A DNA stretch of 64,000 nt, from NCBI GenBank assembly GCA_017979445.1, contig CM030706.1:22957884-23021883 (forward strand). The letters are read 5' to 3'. The position numbers and the translations under genes were made by a program. The notes under the pieces are model-generated. The model saw nothing but the letters and a program-made list of their open reading frames with translations, did not search any database and had not been told where the DNA came from. Within the stretch, counting starts at the first letter, position 1. Each line of letters starts with the position of its first letter. The DNA comes from Akebia trifoliata. Its lineage: Eukaryota; Streptophyta; Magnoliopsida; Ranunculales; Lardizabalaceae. Below, piece after piece: positions 22,284-32,705 of this stretch.

Positions 22284-23990
22284 ATGGCTTCAGAGTCTGA
22301 GCTTACAGAGATCCGTAAGATTTTGGCAGCCTTTGCTATTGATATCAACAATATAAGAGGCAAAGTGAAAGTCTTAGAACATATTTCAAAATTAACGGGC
22401 AATCCCCTTGATGATCTAAAAGGAAAAAGGGTAAAAGAAAATGCAGCGAGACGTGCACATGAGATCTTCGAGCTTGACGGAGATGAAGAATTTTGATGAA
22501 AATCCGGTGTTAGCTAACAAAATGTCTCAGTTAGAGTCAGTTATGAAGAGTATAAAGGGTATCGATGAAATTGCTGCAGGCATTGAAGCTCTGAACCGTA
22601 TCCCTAGAATTCATTTGCCTAAGAAGTTTGTGATGCCTAAAATGGACAAGTTCAGTGGGGTAGGTTGTACAAAAACACATCTTAAAGTGTATTTTACTAA
22701 CATGCGCACTATGGGGCTTAGTGATGAACAAATGACATTACTATTTCAGCGAACTATATCCGGATCCGCTCTACGATGGTTGATGTCTCAAGATCCAACT
22801 ATAGTAGGTATATGAGAGAATATGTCAAAAGCTTTCTGGCATTAGTATAAATATAGTACCGAGATTAAGACTTCAAGAAGGGATTTGGAGTCAACTAAAT
22901 AGAAAAATGAGAAAACATTCATTGATTTCAATGGTCGCTGGAGGGCTAAGGCTGTCCAAATGTGGGATAGACCCTCAAAGAAGGAACAAGTGGCAATTAT
23001 CTTGAAAAACCTTACACAAGGATATGTTCAACACTTGGTTGCTCAATATCTTTCTACCTTTGAATCCCTATTACAAACTGGAAGCCAACTCGAGGATGCG
23101 TTTGCCTCTGGGTTATTTCTAACCCCTAAGATAATAAGTCTAAGAAATCCTATGTTCCCAAACCTAGTACCAACCAAGTTTACATAGCCAACACGTCAGC
23201 TACCCCAGTTCAACCCCCAACTTGGATTAATAACCAGGTTCACCCAAGTCAACCTCGAACTCCACGTTAGTTTAACAATCTAGGGATGAGTCTCATTGTA
23301 GCTCTTCACAAATTGATGAAAAAAGGGCTTCTCATCCTTATCCAACCCTGACCTTTACCAAATCCCTTGCTAGCTGCACTCAACTCTAACTTGTTCTGCG
23401 AGTTCCATCAAAACTCTGGCCATCACACTGATCGATGTATCACCTTGCGCCATGCCATTCAAAACTTTATTGACAACAAAAATGTCACAATCCCTAGCCC
23501 AACATCACCAAATGTCACTACTAATCCACTACCTACCAATCAACTTCCACCAATCTTGAACATGGTTTCCCACACCCCATTACTATTTGATCTCGTCTCT
23601 CTCATCCATCCAATCCAAGTCAAACCGCCTAGTTACTCCCTTGCCAGGATAGCTTTCATTGATGAGGTTCTCACCACAAACTATGAACCATTTGATCTAG
23701 CCTCAGATGAAACGTATTGTCTATCCCCACCTCATTACAGTAGCCCTGCATTCAATAGTTATCTTTTGCCTCAAATTTACCTAGAGAGTCTTGTCTCCTT
23801 GACAGATGAAGATCCATACTTGTTGATTGAAGAAGATGAGCCTTTTTCTCTCTCTTGTGATGAAGTTAGACATATGATTCGAGGAAGAAGAGTTTTTAAG
23901 CCACAAGAACTCTATGTTGATAACCTTGCAGCCTTGACAAAAAAAGAAAGAGAAGATCCTATCAAAAAAAAATATCGAAGAAGATAACTC
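22284..23990 (+). pseudogene. gag: gag of element A, degraded
   Basis: Start at ATG 22284 (MASESELTEIRKIL). A frameshift near 22490 follows after about 70 codons, then the capsid region in another frame (PKFVMPKMDKFSGVGC, HLKVYFTNMRTMGLSDEQ). A TGA at 22813-22815 apparently replaces Trp. The domain continues through FNGRWRAKAVQM, and the frame shifts again near 23190. The zinc knuckle at about 23395-23440 is better preserved than in E1: CEFHQNSGHHTDRC. The tail is proline-rich, then acidic, ending with a basic KKKYRRR at 23987. Confidence 0.85.
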
Positions 23991-24003
23991 TGTGATCAAG
24001 TAG

Positions 24004-24621
24004 TTGAAGAAATCAAGGGCCAACATCTCAGTTTGGGATTTACTCATGGCTTCCACTACTCATAGAGAAGTCGTTCTCAAAGCATTAAGTACAACCCAAG
24101 TCTTTCTTGATACTTCTCCAGATCAACTGGCCAGTATAGTAGGGGCAACTTACGTAAAGAATATCCTATCCTTCTTCAATTCAAATCCCCCAAAAGAGGG
24201 AGCAAGCCACACTAAGCTATTGCACATCATTAAAAATTGTAATGGGATGAGGGTACCTCTGATTTTGATTGATAATGGGAGTGTACTGAATTTTTGCCCT
24301 TTAAAGACTACTACCTGCCTTGGGTTTAAGGTTGAAAATCTCAAGCTCACTAATCAAGGTGCAAGGCCTATGATAACACCAAAAGGGATGTACTGGGAAT
24401 TTTGCACCTTCGATTGTCCACAAGGTATAGCTAAATTTCCTATGGAATTTCAGGTTATTGATATCCAATCCTCTTTCAATTTGTTGTTAGGGAGACCATG
24501 GTTACACCAGATCAAAGCCATACCTTCCACGCTACACCAGAAATTTAAATTTATCAAAGATGGATTAGTAATTACCCTTTATGGAGATACTGAGATTGTG
24601 GGGATTGTGAACAGTACCTAA
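24004..24621 (+). pseudogene. pro: Protease of element A
   Basis: Aspartic protease with intact active-site motif LIDNGSVLN (about 24262-24290) and the closing LLGRPWLHQIKAIPS. This 206-codon stretch is open, unlike the E1 copy. It lies in a different frame from the end of gag, so it is separated from it by at least one frameshift. Confidence 0.87.
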
Positions 24622-24785
24622 GCAAAGAATGAACCGTTACTTGAGATTCAACCAGAACAACAGGGGGTAGAGCTCAGTGGGTTTGAATTCGAAAAGATAT
24701 GCCTAAACCAATGGGATCACTCGGTAAAAGAATATTTTCCTATTGAGAACATCTCTAACTGCTACATGGCCAATATATTCAGAAA

Positions 24786-25154
24786 ATGGAGATTTTTCCT
24801 GGTATGGGCTTAGGTCGCAAGCAACAAGGTATTACAGAGGTACTAGTAATTAAAGAAGTCATCGGCACATTCGGTCTAGGATATAAGCCTACTAAGGAAG
24901 ATTGTCTCAATACTAGAAGACAAAGCGGGACAAGGCAAGGGCGCATCACAGATTTGATTAAAATGAAGTCTTATCGTAAGACCCTTAACGGATATTTCAT
25001 GAAAGAAGGAGAAGACTTCCGTTATTGTCGGTTCCCAGAGCCATTAATTGATCACACAGGTACTCGTCTGTCGGGATTTGAAATCTTCTTCGATATGGAT
25101 TGCCGTGAAAAGAAAGCAAGCACAGAAGCTGAAGAAAAGGAAGCTAAAGACTAG
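24786..25154 (+). pseudogene. G-patch region of element A polyprotein
   Basis: Continuation of the protease block in another frame. IFPGMGLGRKQQGITE at the start is the glycine-rich G-patch core, followed by FGLGYKPTKED, equivalent to DLGFRPTKKD in E1. It probably contributes RNA binding. The following 150 bases to RT are short and do not look like the intron-like block of E1. Confidence 0.72.
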
Positions 25155-25306
25155 AAACTCAATCTAGACTCCCTCAATATTGATTAGTTATTCATTGAAG
25201 ATAACAGTGTCCTAGTGTTGTCAGTTGAGAAGGGGATCCCAAATCCTTAGTCTGTAATCAAACCCGTGGTCAGGTTTTTTTTTCTAATTATCATGTAATT
25301 AGTCTT

Positions 25307-26650
25307 GTGCTACACGTCAAGACTGGGTTTGTTAGTCCTATTAGTCCTGTTCAGTCTGACGTGTCAGATGAGTCCTTTATTTCTATTGAGTCAAGTAAGT
25401 TAGTTGTTTTCGCTAAGTCAAGTGAGTTTGTTATTTCTAGTGAGTCTATTTTTCCTGCTGAGTCAAGTGAATCTATTAAGTCTGCAATGAGTCCTGTTAC
25501 TCCATCTTTTTTTAATGAAATGAAAGAAATTTTTGATTACCTTGAGCGCAATGATAATTTAACTAATAATCTAGCTTCGGAAGGAGAATCATCTGACGAA
25601 GAACCTCCCCTTGAAATAATCAAATTACTTGAACAAGAAAATAAACGTCAGGCTCAACCTCTAATAGAGAAAGTAAAGGTTATTAACCTCGGAACAAAAG
25701 AAAGTCCTCAAAAGATTTAGATTGGGATCACCTTATCCCCCGATGAATGCAAAGGGATAGTAGAATTGCTCAGAAAGTTCAAAGACATGTTCACGTGGTC
25801 TTACAAGGATATGTCGGGAGTTGTTCAACATCGGATTTCATTATATCCTGATGCTCGACTAATCAAACAGAAACTTCGACTTATGAAGCCGGAATGGACT
25901 CTAAAGATTAAAGAAGAAGTGACAAAGCAGATTAACGCTGGATTTTTAGAAATAATAGAATATCCTGAGTGGATTGCTAATGTCGTCCCAATGCCTAAAA
26001 AGGATGGAAAAGTCACAATGTGTGTAGACTTTAGAGACCTAAACAAAGCGAGTCCAAAAGACAGTTTTCCTTTACCACACATAGATGTTCTAGTAGACAG
26101 TACGGCAAGGCACGCTTTGTTGTCCTTCATGGATGATTTTTCAGGGTACAATCAAATAAAAATGAATTCTCGGGATATACAAAAAACTTCGTTCATCACA
26201 CAGTGGGGAACCTTTTGCAATAAGGTTATGCCTTTTGGTTTAAAGAACGCTGGAGGCACTTATTAAAGAGCAGCCACGACTTTATTGCATAACATGTACA
26301 CAAGGAAGTCGAAGCCTATGTAGATGATATGATAGTCAAATCTAAGGAACGACTGGGGCACGTTGTTGTACTAGAAAAGTTTCTCACAAGGATTCAAAAA
26401 TACCAACTCCGACTCAACCTGCATAAATTTGTATTTGGAATAACTTCTAGAAAATTATTGGGATTTGTGGTCAATCAAAGAGGGATCGAAGTAGACCTTG
26501 TGAAGATTAAAGCTATCAAAGAAATGCATCCGCCTGAGACTGAAAAGCATATTCAAGATTTTTTAGGCAGAATTCAGTATGTAATCAGATTCATCGCTCA
26601 ACTCACCAATGTCTGCGAACCTATTTTCAAGCTTCTCAAGAAAAATTAAC
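25307..26650 (+). pseudogene. pol: Reverse transcriptase of element A
   Basis: Leader part rich in Ser and Glu (25307-25720), then RT: FTWSYKDMSG, CVDFRDLNKASPKDSFPLPHID, FMDDFSGYNQIKM and MPFGLKNAGGTY. A TAA at 26264-26266 and a frameshift follow. The catalytic YVDD survives in the shifted frame at 26317-26328, after HKEVEA. RT continues to LLGFVVNQRGIEVD and LGRIQYVIRFIAQLT, ending at a stop near 26647. A further stop at 25718-25720 splits the N-terminal linker. Confidence 0.9.
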
Positions 26651-27599
26651 CAACAGTTTGGAATGAACAATGTCAAAAGGTTTTCGATCAAGTCAAGGAA
26701 TATCTCTTGAACCCGCCTATTTTGGTTCCACCTACACCGGGTGAACCACTTCTTCTTTATCTGTCAGTCACAAAAGAAGCTATGGGATGCATGCTTGCAC
26801 AGTATGACAAAGGTAACCGTAAAGAAAGGTTATCTACTATATCAGTAAAAAGATGTTAGAGTATGAACAAAAGTATTCAACCCTCTAAAAACTTGCTTAG
26901 CACTGGTATGGAATACTTAGAGACTCTGGCATTATATGCTATCTCATTCAATTATCTTGTTTTCTCGGATGGATCTTCTCAAGTATCTTTTCGAGAAATC
27001 GACACTGACAGGGAGAACCGTACGATGATTATTGTTATAATAAGAATTTGACATCACGCATGTTACACAGAAATCTATCAAGAGGAGTGTTGTGGCAGAA
27101 TACTTGACAGATCACCCAGTAGTAGAAGGAATAAAGTTTGTTGACTAGTTCCCAGATGAGAATATCTTGCATGTTCAAAAAGAGTCGTAGAATCAGACAT
27201 GGCAGCTGTACTTTGATGGAGCCGCTAATCAGAATGGGTATGGAATAGGGACAGTCCTGTTTTCTCCGAAAGGATGCCACATTTCGATCACTATTAAGTT
27301 AGCCTTTTCTAACACCAATAATACAATAGAATATGAGGCATGTATCGTTGGGTTTAAAGCTGCTTGGAGTCTGGGCATTATAGAAATTGAAGTATTTGAG
27401 GATTCAGCCTTAGTCATATATCAGTCATTGGAAGAATGGAAACTAGGATTGAAAAGTTGAAGTCTTATCATGAGTATCTGTTAACTTAGTGAGTAAGTTT
27501 AAAGTTATTCTGTTCAGCACTTGTCAAGGGAAGATAATAGATTTGCTGACGGGTTAGTCACTCTCTCTTCAATGATCCATTTGCCCCCTGGCATAGAAT
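26651..27599 (+). pseudogene. RNase H regions of element A
   Basis: First RNase H region: FDQVKEYLLNPPILVPPTPGEPLLLYLSV-like sequence in pieces, then badly shifted frames. The second, plant-type RNase H is at about 27200-27440. LYFDGAANQNGYGIGT, NTIEYEACIVGFKAAWSLG and EVFEDSALVIYQS keep all three acidic positions, although frames are interrupted. Confidence 0.8.
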
Positions 27600-28542
27600 A
27601 GTGGCCAATCACCATCGAAGTCAAAGACAAGTTTGCATATTACCATCAGATCAATGTTACTACTCGACTACCAGATGGAAAATCATGGTATACAGATATA
27701 AAAAGAGTGTTGGAAAAACAAGAATTCCCAGAAGAAGCATCGAGGAAGGAACGACAAACCCTACTAAGATTAGCATCTCAATTCATCTTGTGCGTAGGAA
27801 GTTTATACAAAAGGTCTTATGATGGGATTCATTTTTCATGTGTTGATGAGGATCAAGCTAAATAGATAATGGTTGAATTACATTCAGGGGATTGTGGTCC
27901 TCACATGAGTGGGAAAATGTTAGCCAAGAAAATTATGAGACAAGGGTATTACTGGCCCACGATGGAAACATATTGTCATCATATGGTCAAAACCTGTCAC
28001 AAATGCTAAATACATGCAAATCTCATACATATGCCACCTTCTCAATTAGTTGGTCTGACTTCACCATGGCCATTCTCAGTTTGGGGAATTGACATTACTG
28101 GTAAAATATCGCCTAAAGCATCAAACGGGAATGAAGACATTTTAGTTGTTATCGATTATTTTACTAAGTGGGTCGAAGCTGCCTCCTATGCTGTCCTCAC
28201 TACATCTCGAGTTGCAAAGTTTATCCAAACGAACATCATAAGTCGGTACGGGATACCTTCAAAATTGATTTCTGATAATGGATCACACTTTAAAGTCAAA
28301 GTTATTACACTATGTTCGAAGTTCAAAATCTCGCACCATAAATCATCTCCTTACCGTCCTCAAACCAATGGAGCAGTTGAAGCGGCCAATAAGAATCTGA
28401 GGACAATCATCAGGAAAATGTGTCAATCACATCGAGATTGATCAGAAAAATTGTCATTTGCACTGTGGGCATACCGAACTTCAATTCAATCCTCTATTGG
28501 AGCTACTCCCTACTCATTAGTGTATGGCATGGAAGCAGTCTT
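27600..28542 (+). pseudogene. int: Integrase of element A, part before solo LTR S
   Basis: The N-terminal zinc-binding part is present though in shifted frames: ELHSGDCGPHMSGKMLAKK and VKTCHKC give the HHCC set that E1 has lost. The core is open from 28031 to 28441 with WGIDITGKI, LISDNGSHFK and NGAVEAANKN, the DDE residues. A stop follows (28439-28441), then FALWAYRTSIQSS and YGMEAVL, where S interrupts it. The protein resumes at 32313. Confidence 0.9.
28538..28542. repeat. Target site duplication of S, left copy (GTCTT)
   Basis: Repeated at 32313-32317 after the LTR. The LTR terminal base T seems to be missing on this side (GTCTT then GAAATC), consistent with loss of one T from a run of three. 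Confidence 0.75.
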
Positions 28543-29104
28543 GAAATCGCCTCGACTCCGCGACCGTCCCGTTAAATAACAGATTAGGGGTCCGATCTAC
28601 GTATCTCGGGGATTTTTGAAAGAATAGAGAGTCACCACCTAGTTTAGGTCTAGGAACCAAAATTAACTCCAAATGGATATGGGTCGATCCGTGGATCAGA
28701 GAGATGGGTAAGGGGTTAGGTTACATATTTCGGAAGGTGTTAGGCACCAAACCTGCCTGATCAAGATGATCAGTCTCTACTACGATCCAAAAATATTCTA
28801 CGGTCAACATTCAAAGACTAAAAATCAAACTAGGGTCTAATCATCATCAAATTGCATCGGATTTACTAAACAAATCCTACGGTTAAAATAATTACATGAT
28901 TTAATGAGGCATACATGGCACCAAAAATTAATGGATCAATTTGATCATATTTTGAACAATATGAAATTGATTTTCAATGCCGTGTATATAAGATTAGTGA
29001 ATTGGCTCATTGACGATATTTATCAAAGAGATTCGATTTTTGAACCGTTACGTGCATTAAATTAGTGAGTTTTTGAATCCATAAATTTAAATCTTGATTT
29101 TTGA

Positions 29105-29960
29105 AATTTCACGTGTATTAAAATGAATGAGTTAACTCACATGCCCGATTTTATAGGAAATCTCAATTTAAAATATTCAATGCATACAAAAAATCAGTGA
29201 ATCAACTCATGCGTCTATTTCGTGAGAAAATTCAGCTTTAGATTTCAATGTACACAAACTCAGTGATTCAACTCGATAATTTTGATTGAAGAAATTTTTT
29301 TTATTTGTCACGTGCATCGAAATTAGTGAGTTAACTCACACATTTATTCAAAAGGATTCGATTTTTAAATTATCACGTGCATAAAATCAGTGGCTTAACT
29401 CACAAATTATTAATCAAGGAAATACGATTTTTGAGTTTCCACGTGTCCTAAAATCAGTGGGTTAACTCACAAATTTTGAGTTGCCACGTGTCCTAAAATC
29501 AGTGGGTTAACACACAAATTTTGAGTTGCCACGTGTGTTAACTCACAAATTTTGAGTTGCCACGTGTCCTAAAACAGTGGGTTAACTCACAAATTTTGAG
29601 TTGCCACGTGTCCTAAAATCAGTGGGTTAACTCACAAATTTTGAGTTGCCACATGTATTAAATCAGTGAGTTAACCATGTGCCTAATTTTAAAATAAAAT
29701 CGATTCAAATTTTCAATGTCCCCAAAAATCAGCAAGTCGACTCGCAATTTGTTAATCATAAGAATCATAATTTTTTTTTCGGAATCGCCACGTGTATTAA
29801 ATTAGTGATTTAACCCACGTGCCTAATTTTTAAAAAATTCGATTCGAATTCTCAATGTCTCCAAAATCAGCGAGTCGACTTGCAATTTTTATATCATAAG
29901 AATCACAATTTTTTTCAGAATCACCACGTGTATTAAATCAGTGATTTAACCCACGTGCCT
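29105..29960. repeat. G-box (CACGTG)-rich repeat array in solo LTR S
   Basis: CACGTG starts at 29110, 29309, 29374, 29440, 29485, 29530, 29561, 29605, 29789, 29816, 29925 and 29952. From 29440 to 29660 these sit in a 45-bp tandem unit (TTGCCACGTGTCCTAAAATC...); on the minus strand each such unit reads GACACGTGGC, an ABRE/G-box consensus. A second palindromic motif, GTTAAC in GAGTTAACTCAC, alternates with it. Confidence 0.92.
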
Positions 29961-30840
29961 AATTTTTAAAAATTCGATTCAAATTCTCAATGTCCCCAAA
30001 ATCAGCGAGTCGACTCAATAGACATCAACAATCAATGAACCGGTCCACTAACTTGAAAATAAGGAGTTGGCCTAATCAATCTATCAACAAAAATGGTTGA
30101 ATTGATCCACTAATTTTTAAAAAAATTAAAGGTTGCCATTAATACCACGTATGCCCCCAAAATCAACGGATTAATTCGAATGCATAAAAATGTGAAATAA
30201 GAATCAATAATAAAAAAATAAACTAAAAATAAAAAAATAAAAAAATAAACAAATGAATAAATAAAATAACTTACCTTCACCAAATAATTTTGGATGCGTG
30301 GATTCCTTCAAAAATAAATTGAAAAGCTGTGACGCCCAATGATGTTGGAATAGGAGGAGATGATGACCATTGTGGGGGTCCAATAAATCAAAGAAGGAGC
30401 GTTGCCAAAGAAAGAGAGAAATTGCTATTATTTTTTTTTATGAAGCGAAAGAGTATTGGACAGAATTTATAGGATTAATGGAGATACAAAAATGGACAGC
30501 AAGATAGATGAAATTGGAGCTTTAATTGGTGGAATATAATGAAGGTGTGGCTGTAATGGAGATGAAAAAGTTGCAGATTTTTTTAATGGGGAGGAAGAAG
30601 ATGGAAAGTTGCAGAATTTTTAATGGGGTGGAAGAAGATGGAAAGTTGAAGAGTTTTTAATGGGGAGGTTGCTAAATTTTTAATGGGGGAGGAAGAAGAT
30701 GGAAAGTTGAAGAGTTTTTAATGGGGAGGTTGCTGAATTTTTAATGGGGGAGGAAGAAGATGGAAAGTTGTAGGTTTTTTGGTTATGGAGGGTAGTAAAG
30801 AAATGTGACTCAAGTCCCCTTCAATGGTCCCTTGCCTTTT

Positions 30841-30850
30841 CTTTTTATAG
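30841..30850 (-). promoter_or_regulatory. Possible TATA box of solo LTR S
   Basis: Minus strand CTATAAAAAG, about 1.46 kb from the LTR start. If used, the G-box array lies downstream of the start site. AT-rich surroundings make this uncertain. Confidence 0.35.
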
Positions 30851-31699
30851 TGGTTCTCCCCAAAAATCGTGAGAGAGGGAGAGATGGGAGAGTGGATATG
30901 GGAGAGATGAGTGAAGAATGTGGGTGGTTATTGAAGGAGTTGGAGAAGGTGGAGAAGAAGGAATTGGAGAAAAGAGCTCCACGTTTTTTTTTTCTTTGTT
31001 TGTTTTTATTTTTTTATTTTTATTTTTATATTATTAGGAGAATGGGATGGTGATCCCACGTTACTCGTACTACGATAGTTCACCGTCGTTGAGTTGTGAT
31101 TGGTTGATGAGTTTATTTGAGTTTGAATTTTGAATTTGTCAATTTTTTTGATTTCAATTTAGCTTGGTTTAATTCCAATTTGGTTCGATAATTGTTTGCT
31201 TTGAGTTTAATTTTTAATTTAAATGTTGAACGGGTTGATTAATTTGCGTTTTAATTTGAAATTTCATTTGATTTTAATTTTTTAATTGGTTGGTTGATTG
31301 GATTTCGATTTCAATGTGATCGAATGGATTTTAATTTGTTAATTACATTTTTAGTTTGTCGATTTGGTTGATTGATTTAAAATTTTAATTCAATTTTGCA
31401 TTTTAATTGATTGAATGATTTTTAACTTGATTTTCAATTTGATTTTGATTTTGATTTTGTATTTTAATCGGTTTCTTGATTTTTAATTTAAATGTAATTT
31501 TTATTTTGTATTGAAATTTAATTTGATTATACGATTTTAAATTTTGGATTTTAATTTAATTTTCAATTTGAATTTTATTTTGATTTAATTTTTTTTATTT
31601 GAATTTTATTTTCCTAGGGATCAAGGTCTCTATGTTAGAGTTAGATGTTAAGGGGCATTTTGGTCATTTTACGATTTTTGACGATTTTTCTTGAATTTA

Positions 31700-31980
31700 T
31701 CTGTTTTCATCGATTTGGGTCCCGTTAGACTCGAAATCACATTCTAAGTGCAATGGAGGTACTTTCGAGATTTTCGGACATCCAAAATTTATGAGGGGTA
31801 TTTTCGTTATTTGGCGATTTTTACAGATTTTTCTCAAACTTCTCTATTTTCATTAATTTGGGTTCCGTTAGACTCGAAATCACGTTCTGAGTGCAATGGA
31901 GGTACTTTTGAGACTTTTTGGACATCCAAATTTATGAAGGGTATTTTCATCATTTTTGTAATTTTTATAGATTTTTAGGG
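31700..31980. repeat. Two-copy ~150-bp duplication in solo LTR S
   Basis: The segment with TTAGACTCGAAATCAC, GTGCAATGGAGGTACTTT and GACATCCAAA occurs twice, starting near 31727 and 31870. Confidence 0.8.
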
Positions 31981-32312
31981 ATTTCAGCGTGAGGTTTCTT
32001 TTAGTCCTTGTGTGATTATTTCAAAGTCTCAAATCCATATTTTCTTAGTCTAGAGAGGTCTCTAAGTTATCAAACTGTGTAGCGAACCTATGCGTACGTG
32101 CTTGCTAAGTCGGGTGTAAGATGTAGCGATCCTAAGCGTGTGTAAATTTCTAGGTCGAATAGTGACGAGTTGGAGGGATGAAAAGACTAGAAACGGAACG
32201 AATCAAGCAGTACTCACAAGCCTTCAAGTTATTTTATATTCATCATTAGGAATCCACCAAAATCGGGTGACGAATTGTCGAATTAGACAGATGCAATAAT
32301 GGGGTGTCTACA

Positions 32313-32705
32313 GTCTTGCTAGTCGAAATGGAAATTTCGTCTCTCAGGGTCTTGTTGGAAAGTCAGTTTTTAGAAGCAGATTGGGTACGTCAACGGTATG
32401 AAGAATTAAATTTGTTCAAAGAAAAATGACTAAGAGCTCTATACCACATGCAGACTTATCAAATAAGAGTCACTCGTGCATTTGACAAAAAGATCAAGGC
32501 CCATAATTTACAAGTCAAAGATTTGGTACTCAAAAAGAATCGGGCACCTATATTTGACCCTAAAGGGAAGTTCAAACCAAATTAGGGAGGTTCGTTCATC
32601 ATCAAGGAAATATTACCAGGAAAAGCTGTCAGACTTCAAGATCATGATGGAAGTGAATTACTATAATCAACCAACCTTGACCAAATCAAACGTTACTACA
32701 TTTAA
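32313..32705 (+). pseudogene. int: Integrase of element A, part after solo LTR S
   Basis: Begins with the second TSD copy and continues the protein (LVEMEISSLRVLLES). Then come YHMQTYQIRVTRAFDKKIK and LQVKDLVLKKN, a stop, and a degenerate end DQIKRYYI with TAA at 32703-32705. This is the C-terminal DNA-binding part matching 15290-15706 of E1. Confidence 0.85.

Larger units (their letters stand above)
28543..32312 (-). mobile_element. Solo LTR S of a Tat-like element, minus strand, 3.8 kb
   Basis: On the minus strand it starts TGTAGACACCCC at 32312 and ends near CGAGGCGATTTC at 28543. Start and general layout resemble the LTRs of A and B (for example GGTGTTAGGCACC near 28737 and the GAGTCACCACCTAG block near 28627). 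No PBS, gag or pol lies inside, and both sides are continuous integrase of A, so it is a solo LTR. It contains a G-box-rich tandem array, a GAAGATGGAAAGTTG repeat (30600-30780) and a ~120-bp duplication (31700-31980). Frames such as 30805-31053 lie inside it and are not genes. Confidence 0.9.

Noticed and set aside
30805..31053. 82-codon frame with a hydrophobic end
   Set aside because: Inside solo LTR S, low-complexity purine-rich sequence, no similarity to a known protein.
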